DNA from: Mycoplasmatota bacterium
GTDB taxonomy: Bacteria; Bacillota_I; Bacilli_A; Acholeplasmatales; Acholeplasmataceae
Assembly (NCBI GenBank): GCA_024650045.1
Contig: JANKMU010000006.1
Span: 1 to 64,000 of the forward strand
Direction: 5' to 3'
Length of the DNA stretch: 64,000 nt
The translations under genes were made by a program, and so were the position numbers. Below the pieces are notes generated by a model. It searched no databases. It was not told the DNA's origin and saw only the letters and a list, made by a program, of their open reading frames with translations. Numbering within the stretch: the first letter of the stretch is position 1; the number at the start of each line of letters is the position of its first letter. Of this stretch, positions 44,836-53,091 are shown piece after piece.

Positions 44836-45069
44836 ATGAAAAAATTAGCAATTCGATTGATCGAATGGTATCAAAGAGAGATTTCTCCAAATAGTAATCA
44901 TAAGTGCAGATATACACCAACATGTTCTGCATATGCAAAAGAATGTTATGTGAGGTTTAATTTTTTTAAAGCTTCTTTTTTAACAATAAGAAGAATTCTT
45001 AAGTGTAACCCTTTGTTTAAGCCTAAATATGATCCAGTTCCAGAAAAGAAAATTAAAAAGCATAAATGA
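44836..45069 (+). CDS. yidD: Membrane protein insertion efficiency factor YidD
   Basis: A 77-residue YidD with the family signature: RLIEWYQREISPNSNHKCRYTPTCSAYAKECYVRF, including the three cysteines (CRYTPTCS and the later C), and RRILKCNPLFK. ATG 44836 is chosen because upstream codons lie between the promoter and start. YidD assists YidC-dependent insertion. It diverges from the EF-G2 gene. Confidence 0.94.
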   Translation: MKKLAIRLIEWYQREISPNSNHKCRYTPTCSAYAKECYVRFNFFKASFLTIRRILKCNPLFKPKYDPVPEKKIKKHK

Positions 45070-45119
45070 GTAATAGAATATAAAGAAATAAAAATAGTTC
45101 AAGTTTAGATAAATAAATG

Positions 45120-45146
45120 TCACTCTAGAAGTCAGAGTGATTTTTT
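45120..45146 (+). terminator. Terminator after yidD
   Basis: TCACTCT-AGAAGTC-AGAGTGA followed by TTTTTT. Confidence 0.85.
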
Positions 45147-45182
45147 AAAGCGTTAATTAATGTCTGGATTAACACTTCTTTT

Positions 45183-45449
45183 TCACTTATAAATATCTCT
45201 TCGATGACCAGCATCAATAACCAGTATAACTATTCGATCATTAAAAATATGTGCCAGTAATCTGTAATCTCCAATCCTATATCTCCATATATCTTTTTTG
45301 TCAGCAGCTAATCCTTTCCCATGGACTCGTGGGTTTTCACAGTTCTCCAAATGCTTAGATATCCATGCAAAGATCAACGTTGTTATTTGCTTATCCATTT
45401 TTTTAAAGATCTTTAGTGCGTGATCACTTATCTCAACATGATACATCAT
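45183..45449 (-). CDS. RelE/ParE-superfamily toxin
   Basis: An 88-residue toxin: VEISDHALKIFKKMDKQ at the N-terminus, KGLAADKKDIWRYRIGDYRLLAHI in the core (R and Y typical of RelE-like mRNA interferases), and DAGHRRDIYK at the end, the usual H-R-xxxYK tail. It would cleave mRNA on the ribosome. It overlaps the antitoxin gene by 4 bases. Confidence 0.92.
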   Translation of the reverse strand: MMYHVEISDHALKIFKKMDKQITTLIFAWISKHLENCENPRVHGKGLAADKKDIWRYRIGDYRLLAHIFNDRIVILVIDAGHRRDIYK

Positions 45450-45667
45450 TTGATACCTAATAAAGTTTTTGCTTCTTCAATCGTATATGTTTTAGGGTTT
45501 TGCTCGTATGATTTAAATGCTTTTTCATACAGGAAAATATCGAACTCGTCTTCGATTTTTTCTAAGATAGCTTTTCGCATAACTTCTGAAACAGATGAAC
45601 CATTAAGTTCAGCATATTTTTTTATAAGTTCTAACTCTTTTTCGTTCATTCTAATTGATATAGACAT
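45446..45667 (-). CDS. RelB-like ribbon-helix-helix antitoxin (DUF6290-type)
   Basis: A 73-residue antitoxin: SISIRMNEKELELIKKYAELNGSSVSEVMRKAILE is a ribbon-helix-helix DNA-binding domain, and the C-terminal part (YEKAFKSYEQNPKTYTIEEAKTLLGIK) is the toxin-neutralising arm. It is transcribed first and is expected to autorepress through the two palindromic sites upstream. Confidence 0.92.
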   Translation of the reverse strand: MSISIRMNEKELELIKKYAELNGSSVSEVMRKAILEKIEDEFDIFLYEKAFKSYEQNPKTYTIEEAKTLLGIK

Positions 45668-45681
45668 ATAATCATCTCCTT

Positions 45682-45732
45682 TGTATTACATTGTACTACA
45701 AAAGAAAAAATAATGCAATACATTGTATTACA
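45682..45732 (-). promoter_or_regulatory. RelBE-type promoter with paired palindromic operators
   Basis: TGTATTACA-T-TGTACTACA (45682-45700) and TGCAATACA-T-TGTATTACA (45714-45732) are two copies of a palindromic nine-base motif pair. On the minus strand TTGCAT (45713-45718), 17-base spacer, TACAAT (45690-45695) form the promoter, so operators cover both boxes. Confidence 0.82.
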
Positions 45733-45809
45733 TTTGAGTTGTGGTGTAAACTTTCATTTCTTATTGTTAGTTAAGTTTCAATGAGGTTTTCTTATTTTAA
45801 AAAAATAAA

Positions 45810-45851
45810 AAAATGAAAAGCACTACTCCACTTATAGTGGAAATAGTGCTT
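45810..45851 (-). terminator. proS: Terminator after proS
   Basis: AAGCACTA / TAGTGCTT arms with an inner CCAC/GTGG stem, then a T-rich run on the minus strand. Confidence 0.85.
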
Positions 45852-45859
45852 AGATTCTT

Positions 45860-47293
45860 TTAATAAGCTCTCGCAAACCAAACGGTTTGAGTGGCTTTTT
45901 TATTGGTCACTGGACATACGTCTGTAATCAATGTTTGATCAAAAGGTAGAACTCTAGCTGAAGCTGTCGTATCTTGTTTGATGATTACTTCTGCTTCATC
46001 ACCAGAAATACTCATCGAAACATAACCACCTTTTTGAATATATTGTTTAAATTCATCATATGTTTTTGCTTGATATGTATTTGCTTGAACAAATGTTACA
46101 GCACGCTCATATAATGTATTGTGCATATCTTTTAAGATTTTAGGCATATCTTTAACGATTTTATCAATTGGATACGCTTGTTTTTCTCTATTGTATCTTG
46201 TTACCATGGTGACTTCATTTTTTTCTAAGTCGCGTGGTCCAATTTCAATACGAATTGGAACACCTTTCATTTCGTATTCACTAAACTTCCAACCTGGAGA
46301 TTTATTTGTATCATCAATTAAAACTCTAAAACCTGCATCTTTGAGTTCTTGATATAAGGTCTTGGTTGCTGTTTGAACAATTTCCTTATTGCCTTGGATT
46401 GGAATAATCACGATTTGAGTAGGTGCAATATAAGGAGGTAACACTAATCCTTCATCATCACCATGAACCATAATAACTGCACCAATTAAACGTGTTGATA
46501 CACCCCATGATGTTTGATGTACATATTGAAGTTTATTGTTTTCATCTTGGAACTTAATATCAAAAGCTTTCGCAAAGTCTTGACCAAAATAATGTGTCGT
46601 TCCTGATTGAAGTGCTTGTCCATCATGCATGAGTGCTTCAATACTATAAGTATCGATAGCTCCGGCAAACTTTTCTCTTTCCGTTTTCTTACCTGTGATA
46701 AAAGGAATTGCTAGTAATTCTTCACCTAATTTTCGATATATTTCTAAAATATCAAGTGTTTCTTTTCTAGCCTCTGCTTCATTAGCATGTGCAGTATGGC
46801 CTTCTTGCCATAAGAACTCTTTACCTCTTAAGAAAGGTCTAGTTGTTTTTTCCCATCGAACGACACTACACCATTGATTATATAGTTTAGGTAGATCGCG
46901 ATAAGAATTAATAATTTTATTATAGTGTGTACAAAACAATGTTTCTGATGTTGGGCGAATGATTAATCGTTCAGCCAAATCTTCAACACCTGTTGTTGTA
47001 ATCATAGCAGTTTCTGGAGCGAAACCTTCAACATGATCTTTTTCTTTTTGAAATAAAGATTCAGGGATGACTAAAGGCATATAGACATTTTGATGTCCAG
47101 TTTCTTTTAATCTCCGATTTAGATCATCTTGAATGCCTTCCCAAATGGCATAACCATAAGGACGGTAGATGATAAAACCTTTGACATCACTATAGTCCAT
47201 TAATTCAGCTTTTAAACATAAGTCTGTATACCATTGTGCAAAATCAGCATCTCTTGATGTGATTGCATCAACCATTTTTTTATTATTACTCAT
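45860..47293 (-). CDS. proS: Prolyl-tRNA synthetase, archaeal/eukaryotic type
   Basis: A 477-residue class II synthetase. Motif 2 and 3 regions include VVRWEKTTRPFLRGKEFLWQEGHTAHA and LIGAVIMVHGDDEGLVLPPYIAP, and the C-terminal zinc/tyrosine tail ends KKATQTVWFARAY. This is the ProS type found in archaea, eukaryotes and Mollicutes, without the editing insertion of the E. coli type. A small membrane protein gene ends 13 bases upstream. Confidence 0.95.
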   Translation of the reverse strand: MSNNKKMVDAITSRDADFAQWYTDLCLKAELMDYSDVKGFIIYRPYGYAIWEGIQDDLNRRLKETGHQNVYMPLVIPESLFQKEKDHVEGFAPETAMITTTGVEDLAERLIIRPTSETLFCTHYNKIINSYRDLPKLYNQWCSVVRWEKTTRPFLRGKEFLWQEGHTAHANEAEARKETLDILEIYRKLGEELLAIPFITGKKTEREKFAGAIDTYSIEALMHDGQALQSGTTHYFGQDFAKAFDIKFQDENNKLQYVHQTSWGVSTRLIGAVIMVHGDDEGLVLPPYIAPTQIVIIPIQGNKEIVQTATKTLYQELKDAGFRVLIDDTNKSPGWKFSEYEMKGVPIRIEIGPRDLEKNEVTMVTRYNREKQAYPIDKIVKDMPKILKDMHNTLYERAVTFVQANTYQAKTYDEFKQYIQKGGYVSMSISGDEAEVIIKQDTTASARVLPFDQTLITDVCPVTNKKATQTVWFARAY

Positions 47294-47305
47294 AAATACT
47301 CACCT

Positions 47306-47629
47306 TTATTTTGAATTTTTGTTATATGAATAGATGATAAAGCCGATCACACCAGCTGGAATGATCAAGTTCCAAAATGTAAATCTATTTGAAACAGCTA
47401 TCCCAATTACTGCAAAACTGGCAAATAATGCAATAAACATTCTGTAAACAGCCTTTTGATCACTATCAGTTGGCTTTGGGTGGTTTATTGGCTCTTTATC
47501 AGTTATTTTTTTAGGTGCTTTTGTAAGTTTATATCTTGAATTATTTTGTTTTTGATACTTTTTTTCTTGTTCTTCGAATAGATAATCATATTTGTCAAAT
47601 GGATCTTTTTCGAACTTATCGTTTGCCAT
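47306..47629 (-). CDS. Small membrane protein, unknown function
   Basis: A 107-residue protein: a charged N-terminal 60 residues (KFEKDPFDKYDYLFEEQEKKYQ) then two membrane helices (about 64-80 and 86-102). No family recognised. The TAATG junction links it to the cvfB stop, and proS follows 13 bases later, so the three genes are an operon. Confidence 0.75.
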   Translation of the reverse strand: MANDKFEKDPFDKYDYLFEEQEKKYQKQNNSRYKLTKAPKKITDKEPINHPKPTDSDQKAVYRMFIALFASFAVIGIAVSNRFTFWNLIIPAGVIGFIIYSYNKNSK

Positions 47630-48474
47630 TATTTTTTTACCAAAATTGTTTTGTCATCAACAAAATCAATTTTTCTTTCTCTATAGAGATTACCTATAGC
47701 ACGTTTAAACGCCTTCTTACTTAATTTAAAAACTTCATATATTTCTTCTGGAGTGCTATCTGATGTTAAGTTCATCTCTCCATCGTTTCTTATTAAATAA
47801 GATAAGATATAATTCGCATCATCATAGATTGCTACCTCTTTTTGAGGAGCAAGTGATCCTGTATAACCTTTTTCAGAATGATAAACAACTTTAACGGAAA
47901 CTTCTTGTCCATAGCGTAAAGGCTCTTTGTTTAAAGAATGATGAACAAATATCCAATGTCCATCAGGTGTTAATAAATTCACACCTTCTCTACCTATTCT
48001 TTGAACTCTAGCTAAAACTTTATCTTTAAGATTAAGAGGTTCAGTAGGTTTCAAATCGACTTCTTCTTTACTTGCTATTTTAGCAACAAATTTATTTTTA
48101 ATTTTTATAGTTACAAATAATTGATCACCGACACGCGGCCATTCGTCTTTATCAAGTGGTAAATCTTCATTCGATAAAAGTAATTCTTTAGCAATACCCA
48201 TATCTAGAAATACACCTAATGTTTCATGTACATCCGATACTGTTAAAAATCCTGGTTGACTAACAGTAATATATGGTGTCTTTAAGGTTGCTGCTAATCT
48301 TGCTTTTTGATCAAAGTATAAGAATGCATCAACTGCTTGACCAGGCTTTAAATCTTCATGTAGACTTTCGTTGTTATGCAAAAAAACTTCACCCTCGTCG
48401 GAGTCAAGCATATACCCAATATCTGTTTTTCTATTTACAACTAATTTGTTGACTTCACCAATATATAAACTCAT
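47629..48474 (-). CDS. cvfB: CvfB/YitL S1-domain RNA-binding protein
   Basis: A 281-residue protein with S1-like beta domains (GEVNKLVVNRKTDIGYMLDSDEGEVFLHNNE; LARVQRIGREGVNLLTPDGHWIFVHHS) and a C-terminal winged-helix (KRAIGNLYRERKIDFVDDKTILVK), matching the CvfB/YitL family. Staphylococcal CvfB affects virulence gene expression through RNA. ATG 48474 follows AAGGTGAT. Confidence 0.9.
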   Translation of the reverse strand: MSLYIGEVNKLVVNRKTDIGYMLDSDEGEVFLHNNESLHEDLKPGQAVDAFLYFDQKARLAATLKTPYITVSQPGFLTVSDVHETLGVFLDMGIAKELLLSNEDLPLDKDEWPRVGDQLFVTIKIKNKFVAKIASKEEVDLKPTEPLNLKDKVLARVQRIGREGVNLLTPDGHWIFVHHSLNKEPLRYGQEVSVKVVYHSEKGYTGSLAPQKEVAIYDDANYILSYLIRNDGEMNLTSDSTPEEIYEVFKLSKKAFKRAIGNLYRERKIDFVDDKTILVKK

Positions 48475-48520
48475 AGTATCACCTTCATTTATTTTAACAC
48501 AAAACATTCAAATCTACTAA

Positions 48521-48546
48521 TAAAAAAAGAGTGCAACTGCACTCTT
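48521..48546 (-). terminator. Terminator after the first Fic gene
   Basis: AAGAGTGCA-AC-TGCACTCTT (48527-48546), perfect 9-2-9, T-run on the minus strand. Confidence 0.9.
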
Positions 48547-49273
48547 ATAAATCTAATTCTTTTATTTCTTCTTCGTATCTCTTGATTAATAAAGCTTTGA
48601 AAAAATCTACAAGCGGTTTTAAATTTTTTTCAGATTTAAAAGCTTCTAATTTTTCAATATATGTTTCCCTTGACTCAAGCGGTATCGTGATAGGTAGATA
48701 ATCGCCTTTCATCAAAAAGTAGTTAAGTACTAATTTTGCTAAGCGTCCATTCGCATCTACAAATGGATGAATTTTCGCAATACTTGCGTGTGCATAAGTT
48801 GCTTTTTCAATGATGTTACCTTCGAATTGCTCTAAATTATTAAAGAATTTACTCATGCGGTCATAGACTTTAACATAATCTGGAGGTTGATGAGATGCTC
48901 CAAATATATTGATGTTTACATTTCTATAGATACCACCTTGAAAGATTCCATCAACTAACATTTCATGTATGTCTTTTAACTTGTCTTCATTAAACTTATG
49001 TAGTTCTTTTGCTTCTTTAACAACAAATTCAAATGCTTTTAAATGATTTAAAATTTCTTTTTGTTCTCTTTCGCTATACTCGAGTAGAGCTTTTGCTTGG
49101 CTCAGTCTTCTTACATCTTCATAAGGAATTCGGTTATGACCTTCCATACCAACAGCATCATAAGTGTACAATAAGGCAAATCTCTTTTCAACTTCTTCGA
49201 GTTGTTTAGAATCACAATCCTTAACGACATTTTTGAGGTGTTGGCGCTCTACCTCTAATAGATCTTTCTCCAT
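48545..49273 (-). CDS. Fic family protein with altered inhibition motif
   Basis: A 242-residue Fic-domain protein. Catalytic loop HPFVDANGRLAKL (near residue 166): the usual HPFxxGNGR has A for G (DANGR). The inhibitory helix region TYDAVGMEGHN (residues 37-47) keeps E-G but has A40 at the serine/threonine position. Fic enzymes transfer AMP (or other groups) to target hydroxyls. ATG 49273 chosen over TTG 49282. About 100 bases downstream of a second, unrelated Fic gene. Confidence 0.9.
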   Translation of the reverse strand: MEKDLLEVERQHLKNVVKDCDSKQLEEVEKRFALLYTYDAVGMEGHNRIPYEDVRRLSQAKALLEYSEREQKEILNHLKAFEFVVKEAKELHKFNEDKLKDIHEMLVDGIFQGGIYRNVNINIFGASHQPPDYVKVYDRMSKFFNNLEQFEGNIIEKATYAHASIAKIHPFVDANGRLAKLVLNYFLMKGDYLPITIPLESRETYIEKLEAFKSEKNLKPLVDFFKALLIKRYEEEIKELDL

Positions 49274-49375
49274 TATTATCAACGCTCCTATCTTTGAGGT
49301 TATTATATCATAGTAAAGGTTTCATAAACAATAGATATAATAAAATCACACAATGTCATTTATAATGATAAGCAT

Positions 49376-50425
49376 CTATTCTTTTACTAAATTAAATAGT
49401 TGAACGTTTTTGTATATAACTTCTTTCCCTACTTTTTCTGAAACAATAAACCCTTCTTTTTCAAGTGATTTTAAATACTTAGTAGCTGTAGCTCTTGCAA
49501 TCTTTAAGTCGTCTCTAAAAAATTCATTTTTCGTATACATAAAAGAAAACAAATGTTCAACAATCTCATGACTATATATTTCTGGTAACCTTTTCTTCAT
49601 TTCACTTTTAGTTAATTTTATAGCTTGATTAATTCTTAATATTAAATCCACCGTATATTTTGCTGTTTGTGAAATTCCTTTTAAGATATACATTATGAAT
49701 TCTTCGATATGCATAATGTCATCATTGCATTTCTTTAAAAGATTATAGTATTCATCCTTATGTTCAATAATATATTTGCTTAAATACAAAACTGGTTCCT
49801 GGATTTTATCTTTTAAAACAAGGTATAAAACATTTAATATTCTTCCAGTTCTGCCATTGCCATCATAAAAAGGATGGATACTCTCAAATTGAAAATGAAT
49901 CAATGCCATTTGAATAAGTGGATCATAATCTTCATTTTCATTGATAAACACTTCTAGATTAAACATTAAGTCTCTAATCTCTGACTCACTTTGTGGAGGT
50001 GTATGTACGATTTGATTCGTTTTGTCATTGATGATAACTGTACCTGGGAGTTTTCGAATGCCACCTTTATTCGGCTCAATTAAACCTTGAATCTCAACTA
50101 GACCATTTGTGCTGATATAACCTTTATCTTTTATATAATCAAATCCATAATCAATAGCATGTTTATATTTGATAACTTCTTTTGGTTTTCCATCTATTGA
50201 AACTTTTGAAACAATTTCCTTAAATATTTCATCATAAGATGTAATTATATTCTCAATTGCTGAAGAATCTTTTGATTCACTAATATTAATCAAACTTAAA
50301 ATAATTCTGGGATTTGGTAAAAGTTTTAGTATCCCTTTCAATTCACCGACATCACGGTTTGCAGTATTTAGTTGTTTCAATATTTCAATCTTATTCAAAT
50401 CTACAGCAAATGGTAATTTATTCAT
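49376..50425 (-). CDS. Fic/DOC protein with Fic_N domain and C-terminal winged helix
   Basis: A 349-residue Fic protein of the SoFic-like class. Inhibitory motif SSAIEN at residues 54-59 (canonical S-xxx-E-N), Fic motif HPFYDGNGRTGR near residue 183, and a C-terminal winged-helix (IARATATKYLKSLEKEGFIV, about 310-345). Such proteins AMPylate partners or themselves. Promoter and repeated CACGA(A/G)GTGTT boxes upstream suggest autoregulation. Confidence 0.92.
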   Translation of the reverse strand: MNKLPFAVDLNKIEILKQLNTANRDVGELKGILKLLPNPRIILSLINISESKDSSAIENIITSYDEIFKEIVSKVSIDGKPKEVIKYKHAIDYGFDYIKDKGYISTNGLVEIQGLIEPNKGGIRKLPGTVIINDKTNQIVHTPPQSESEIRDLMFNLEVFINENEDYDPLIQMALIHFQFESIHPFYDGNGRTGRILNVLYLVLKDKIQEPVLYLSKYIIEHKDEYYNLLKKCNDDIMHIEEFIMYILKGISQTAKYTVDLILRINQAIKLTKSEMKKRLPEIYSHEIVEHLFSFMYTKNEFFRDDLKIARATATKYLKSLEKEGFIVSEKVGKEVIYKNVQLFNLVKE

Positions 50426-50428
50426 TAT

Positions 50429-50509
50429 AACACCTCGTGACTATTTATTTGTATTTATTATCCTCGAATACATATTATCATAATCCATGAGTCATGTCAA
50501 CACTTCGTG
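50429..50509 (-). promoter_or_regulatory. Promoter of the larger Fic gene with a direct repeat
   Basis: TTGACA (50495-50500), 17-base spacer, TAATAT (50472-50477). CACGAAGTGTT (50499-50509) overlaps the -35 and CACGAGGTGTT (50429-50439) overlaps the ribosome binding site. AGTCACG and CGTGACT elements lie at 50436-50442 and 50530-50536. Confidence 0.7.
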
Positions 50510-50614
50510 GATATTATATTAGTTTTTTTAGTCACGTTGTTTAATGAATGCTTGTTATATCTGAAAGTACTTAGATTAAATGATTCAAAAAAGTAAAAGT
50601 TTTCATTTTTGATT

Positions 50615-51559
50615 TCAATACTCATAGACTTTAATAACTGTTTTGCCTTTAGCATGACCTTGTCTAAGATATTGCATTGCTTGTGGTGCATCTTTAAGAA
50701 GAACAACTTGTTCAATGATGGGTTTAATAAGTTTCTTGCTGCAAAGTTCTGCAACATATTTTAGATCCTCTTGATTAGGTTTTGCAGCGAGTGTTCTCAT
50801 TTTTTTATTTGTTAAAGACAATATTGGTCCAAAGATCATCGTTTTAAAAAGTTGCGAAAGTGCACCACCGACGACTACGAATGTTCCATTTTTACTTAGC
50901 ATGCGTCGATATGTAGATAGTTTGTTTTTCCCATTAATTGCTAGAATTAAATCAAACTTACCTTTTAGTTCTTTAAAATTGATGTCTTGATAATTATAAA
51001 TATGAGTTGCTCCTAAAGTTTTCATTAATTTGATATTATTAGGACCACAAACAACCGATACTTCTGCCATAAAGTGTTTTGCAAGTTGAACTGCAAATGT
51101 ACCAACTCCACCACCTGAACCATAGATCAATACTTTTTGATTCATTTTTATATTCCCTTTGTTTTTTAAAGCCTGAAGTGCAGTCACTCCAGACATGGGG
51201 ATTGCAGATGCATCATCAAAACTTAAATGTTTTGGTTTTAAGATCAAAGCTGATTCTTTAGTGGTAGTATACTCAGCAAGACCACCAAAGCCCATTGCTG
51301 ATAGGTCACCTATGACCTCATCACCAACTTTAAATTGATGACATGAACTTCCAACTTCTTCTATAACACCAGAAATATCTGATCCAAATATTTTGTTTTT
51401 TGGAATGATTCCCATGCTCATCGATCGATAATCAGCTGCATTTAATGAAACTGAATAAACTTTAACTAATACTTCATCATCTTTAGGTATTGGTTTTTCT
51501 ATGGTTTGATAAATTAATGGATTAGGTTTTGATTTCTTATGATAGACTACAGCATTCAT
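50615..51559 (-). CDS. NAD(P)H-dependent quinone oxidoreductase / MDR-family dehydrogenase
   Basis: A 314-residue medium-chain dehydrogenase of the quinone-oxidoreductase branch. GroES-like N-terminal part (DDEVLVKVYSVSLNAADYRSM; GSDISGVIEEVG), then Rossmann fold YGSGGGVGTFAVQLAKH. The catalytic zinc cysteines are absent. Substrate unknown. It overlaps the XRE regulator by 4 bases, so it is the last gene of a three-gene operon. Confidence 0.88.
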   Translation of the reverse strand: MNAVVYHKKSKPNPLIYQTIEKPIPKDDEVLVKVYSVSLNAADYRSMSMGIIPKNKIFGSDISGVIEEVGSSCHQFKVGDEVIGDLSAMGFGGLAEYTTTKESALILKPKHLSFDDASAIPMSGVTALQALKNKGNIKMNQKVLIYGSGGGVGTFAVQLAKHFMAEVSVVCGPNNIKLMKTLGATHIYNYQDINFKELKGKFDLILAINGKNKLSTYRRMLSKNGTFVVVGGALSQLFKTMIFGPILSLTNKKMRTLAAKPNQEDLKYVAELCSKKLIKPIIEQVVLLKDAPQAMQYLRQGHAKGKTVIKVYEY

Positions 51560-51786
51560 TTTGTTGATCCTTTCAAAGCGTATTCAAACACTTCAGTTAT
51601 TTGTACATCAAATGCTAATGCGATTTTAAATGCTAATTCTAAAGATGGGGAATATTTACCTGCTTCAATAGCAATAATGGTTTGTCTAGATGCACCCACT
51701 TTTTCAGCAAGTTCTTGTTGGGTCATTTCATTAGCAAAAAATCTTAATGTTCTTATATGATTTGTTACTTGATATAAATTAGCCAT
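51556..51786 (-). CDS. XRE-family HTH regulator
   Basis: A 76-residue Cro/CI-type regulator: MTQQELAEKVGASRQTIIAIEAGKYSPSLELAFKIALAFDVQITEVFEY. ATG 51786 follows GAGGG. It overlaps both neighbours, sitting between a membrane protein and an oxidoreductase. Probably binds the inverted repeat at 52305-52338. Confidence 0.93.
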   Translation of the reverse strand: MANLYQVTNHIRTLRFFANEMTQQELAEKVGASRQTIIAIEAGKYSPSLELAFKIALAFDVQITEVFEYALKGSTK

Positions 51787-52285
51787 GCTTGATCCCTCTT
51801 TTATAATAATATAACTGAGTGACGCCTTCAAAGATTGACCCTAAATGAAATGATATAAAAATAATATTAATCATAATGACTGGACTATAGTTTAATAAGA
51901 TTGAAATAAGAGCAAACATAAATCCTATACCTGCAGAAATAAATCCTATACGCATCGATTTAAGTTCAACAAGTTTATCCATTTCATCAGTAACCATTTG
52001 TGATTTGATTATTCTTTCAATATCTTTATCATCAATATCTGGATTTGCTGCTTTTTCTTTAATAGCAACAAGTATTGAATATCCAATATGGAATAGAATT
52101 TGTAAAAGTATAGCAGCAACAATACCAATACCAATAAAGATAAGTATTAATCTTGCCCAATAGCTAAGATCGTTTGTGATATTGATTTGATTTCGATATG
52201 TAGTAATAGCAAATGTAGCATATATAGTAAATAAGGTTAGGCTTGTAAAGATGGTTAACATGGTTCTTTTTTCTTGATATGACAT
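51779..52285 (-). CDS. Four-helix membrane protein, unknown function
   Basis: A 168-residue protein with four membrane helices (about 9-29, 43-66, 108-128, 132-152). First gene of an operon with an XRE regulator (overlap 8 bases) and an oxidoreductase. A membrane protein next to a small XRE regulator is a frequent pairing in Bacillota, but I cannot name the family. Good AAGGAG site. Confidence 0.78.
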   Translation of the reverse strand: MSYQEKRTMLTIFTSLTLFTIYATFAITTYRNQINITNDLSYWARLILIFIGIGIVAAILLQILFHIGYSILVAIKEKAANPDIDDKDIERIIKSQMVTDEMDKLVELKSMRIGFISAGIGFMFALISILLNYSPVIMINIIFISFHLGSIFEGVTQLYYYKRGIKHG

Positions 52286-52304
52286 AGTTTTTCTCCTTTA
52301 ATAT

Positions 52305-52344
52305 TTGATAATTTAACTATATATCAAAAAATTATCAATGTCAA
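52305..52344 (-). promoter_or_regulatory. Operon promoter with inverted repeat around the -10
   Basis: TTGACA (52339-52344), 17-base spacer, TATAGT (52316-52321). TTGATAATT (52305-52313) and AATTATCAA (52330-52338) are a perfect 9-base inverted repeat with 16-base spacing, flanking the -10 box; a candidate operator for the XRE regulator. Confidence 0.8.
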
Positions 52345-52388
52345 GTATTTTTTACATTTAGTATATTATTTTATACATTGTTTTTTGA

Positions 52389-52405
52389 CACATACTATGT
52401 ATGTG
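52389..52405. repeat. Perfect palindrome CACATAC-TAT-GTATGTG
   Basis: A 7-3-7 perfect inverted repeat immediately after a TTGACA. It looks like an operator, but no gene follows on the plus strand and it lies upstream of the XRE operon promoter on the minus strand. Confidence 0.6.
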
Positions 52406-52510
52406 ATGATCTACTGTGATTATATGTTGGTGACTTCACAAGGAGCGTGAGATTAAACTTTGTATAGAAGGTTATTTATTGTTTGCATTTTTACATTTAG
52501 GTGAATTAAA

Positions 52511-52549
52511 AAAACTGTAATACTTTAATTTCAAGTATTGCAGTTTTTA
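52511..52549. terminator. Hairpin terminator after the 52617 membrane protein gene
   Basis: AAACTGTAATACTT / AAGTATTGCAGTTT arms with one mismatch; T-runs on both strands. Confidence 0.75.
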
Positions 52550-52616
52550 TGGTCGATAAAAATATTATAAGAAGATGTGTGTTAGCAAAATGCATCTTTA
52601 TTCTAAACTGTGCTAA

Positions 52617-53078
52617 TTATCTCTTTGTTATAGTATTCAATATTTTTTGTATTTCGTTTTTTTTGATTGATACAATATAAACACTTGTCTTATCTTTAAA
52701 ATTTAAAAGGTACTCTATATAAAATAAATAATGATGACCAACTTGATAATTCATTAAATCATCTGTTTGATACTTAATTTGTTCATGTTTAATTTTAATT
52801 ATTATTTCATTATCAGTTATTTTAATTGATTGATTCAAATAATTCAGTTTCACAATTAAAATATTAAAAGATATAGCAGAGATCAAACATAATAAAGTAG
52901 ATATAAACTCTTCACCATTAGGTTGATAATACTCAGAAATCCAGGTAGGTTTAATAAAATGATAAATCACTATAGCGATAACACCTATAACAAAACCTAT
53001 ATAGAATAGTATAATGATTACCAGATAAAAACGTCTATACTTTTTTGTGTCTTCATAAAATAGATTTTTATTTTGCAT
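52617..53078 (-). CDS. Two-helix membrane protein at the Rhs scar
   Basis: A 153-residue protein: two membrane helices (about 17-40 and 58-80), then a beta-rich domain (SIKITDNEIIIKIKHEQIKYQTDDL) that resembles bacterial PH-like folds. ATG 53078 follows GGAGG by 11 bases. The open frame continues upstream into the YD-repeat scrap, so its 5' end was probably joined to an Rhs gene by recombination. It might be an orphan immunity-type protein; function not known. Confidence 0.65.
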   Translation of the reverse strand: MQNKNLFYEDTKKYRRFYLVIIILFYIGFVIGVIAIVIYHFIKPTWISEYYQPNGEEFISTLLCLISAISFNILIVKLNYLNQSIKITDNEIIIKIKHEQIKYQTDDLMNYQVGHHYLFYIEYLLNFKDKTSVYIVSIKKNEIQKILNTITKR

Positions 53079-53091
53079 TAAAATAATGACC

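Larger units (their letters stand above)
52286..52616. other. Non-coding stretch of 331 bases: promoter, operators, palindrome, terminator
   Basis: No gene recognised. It holds the operon promoter and inverted repeat (52305-52344), a perfect palindrome (52389-52405), and a terminator (52511-52549). On the plus strand a ribosome-binding-like AAGGAG near 52440 leads into a short frame that stops after seven codons. Confidence 0.7.

Noticed and set aside
50497-50757. Minus-strand 86-residue frame near the oxidoreductase 3' end
   Set aside because: Partly overlaps the oxidoreductase in another frame and has no ribosome binding site.
52286-52616. Small RNA or tRNA gene
   Set aside because: No cloverleaf or known RNA pattern seen; only regulatory palindromes.
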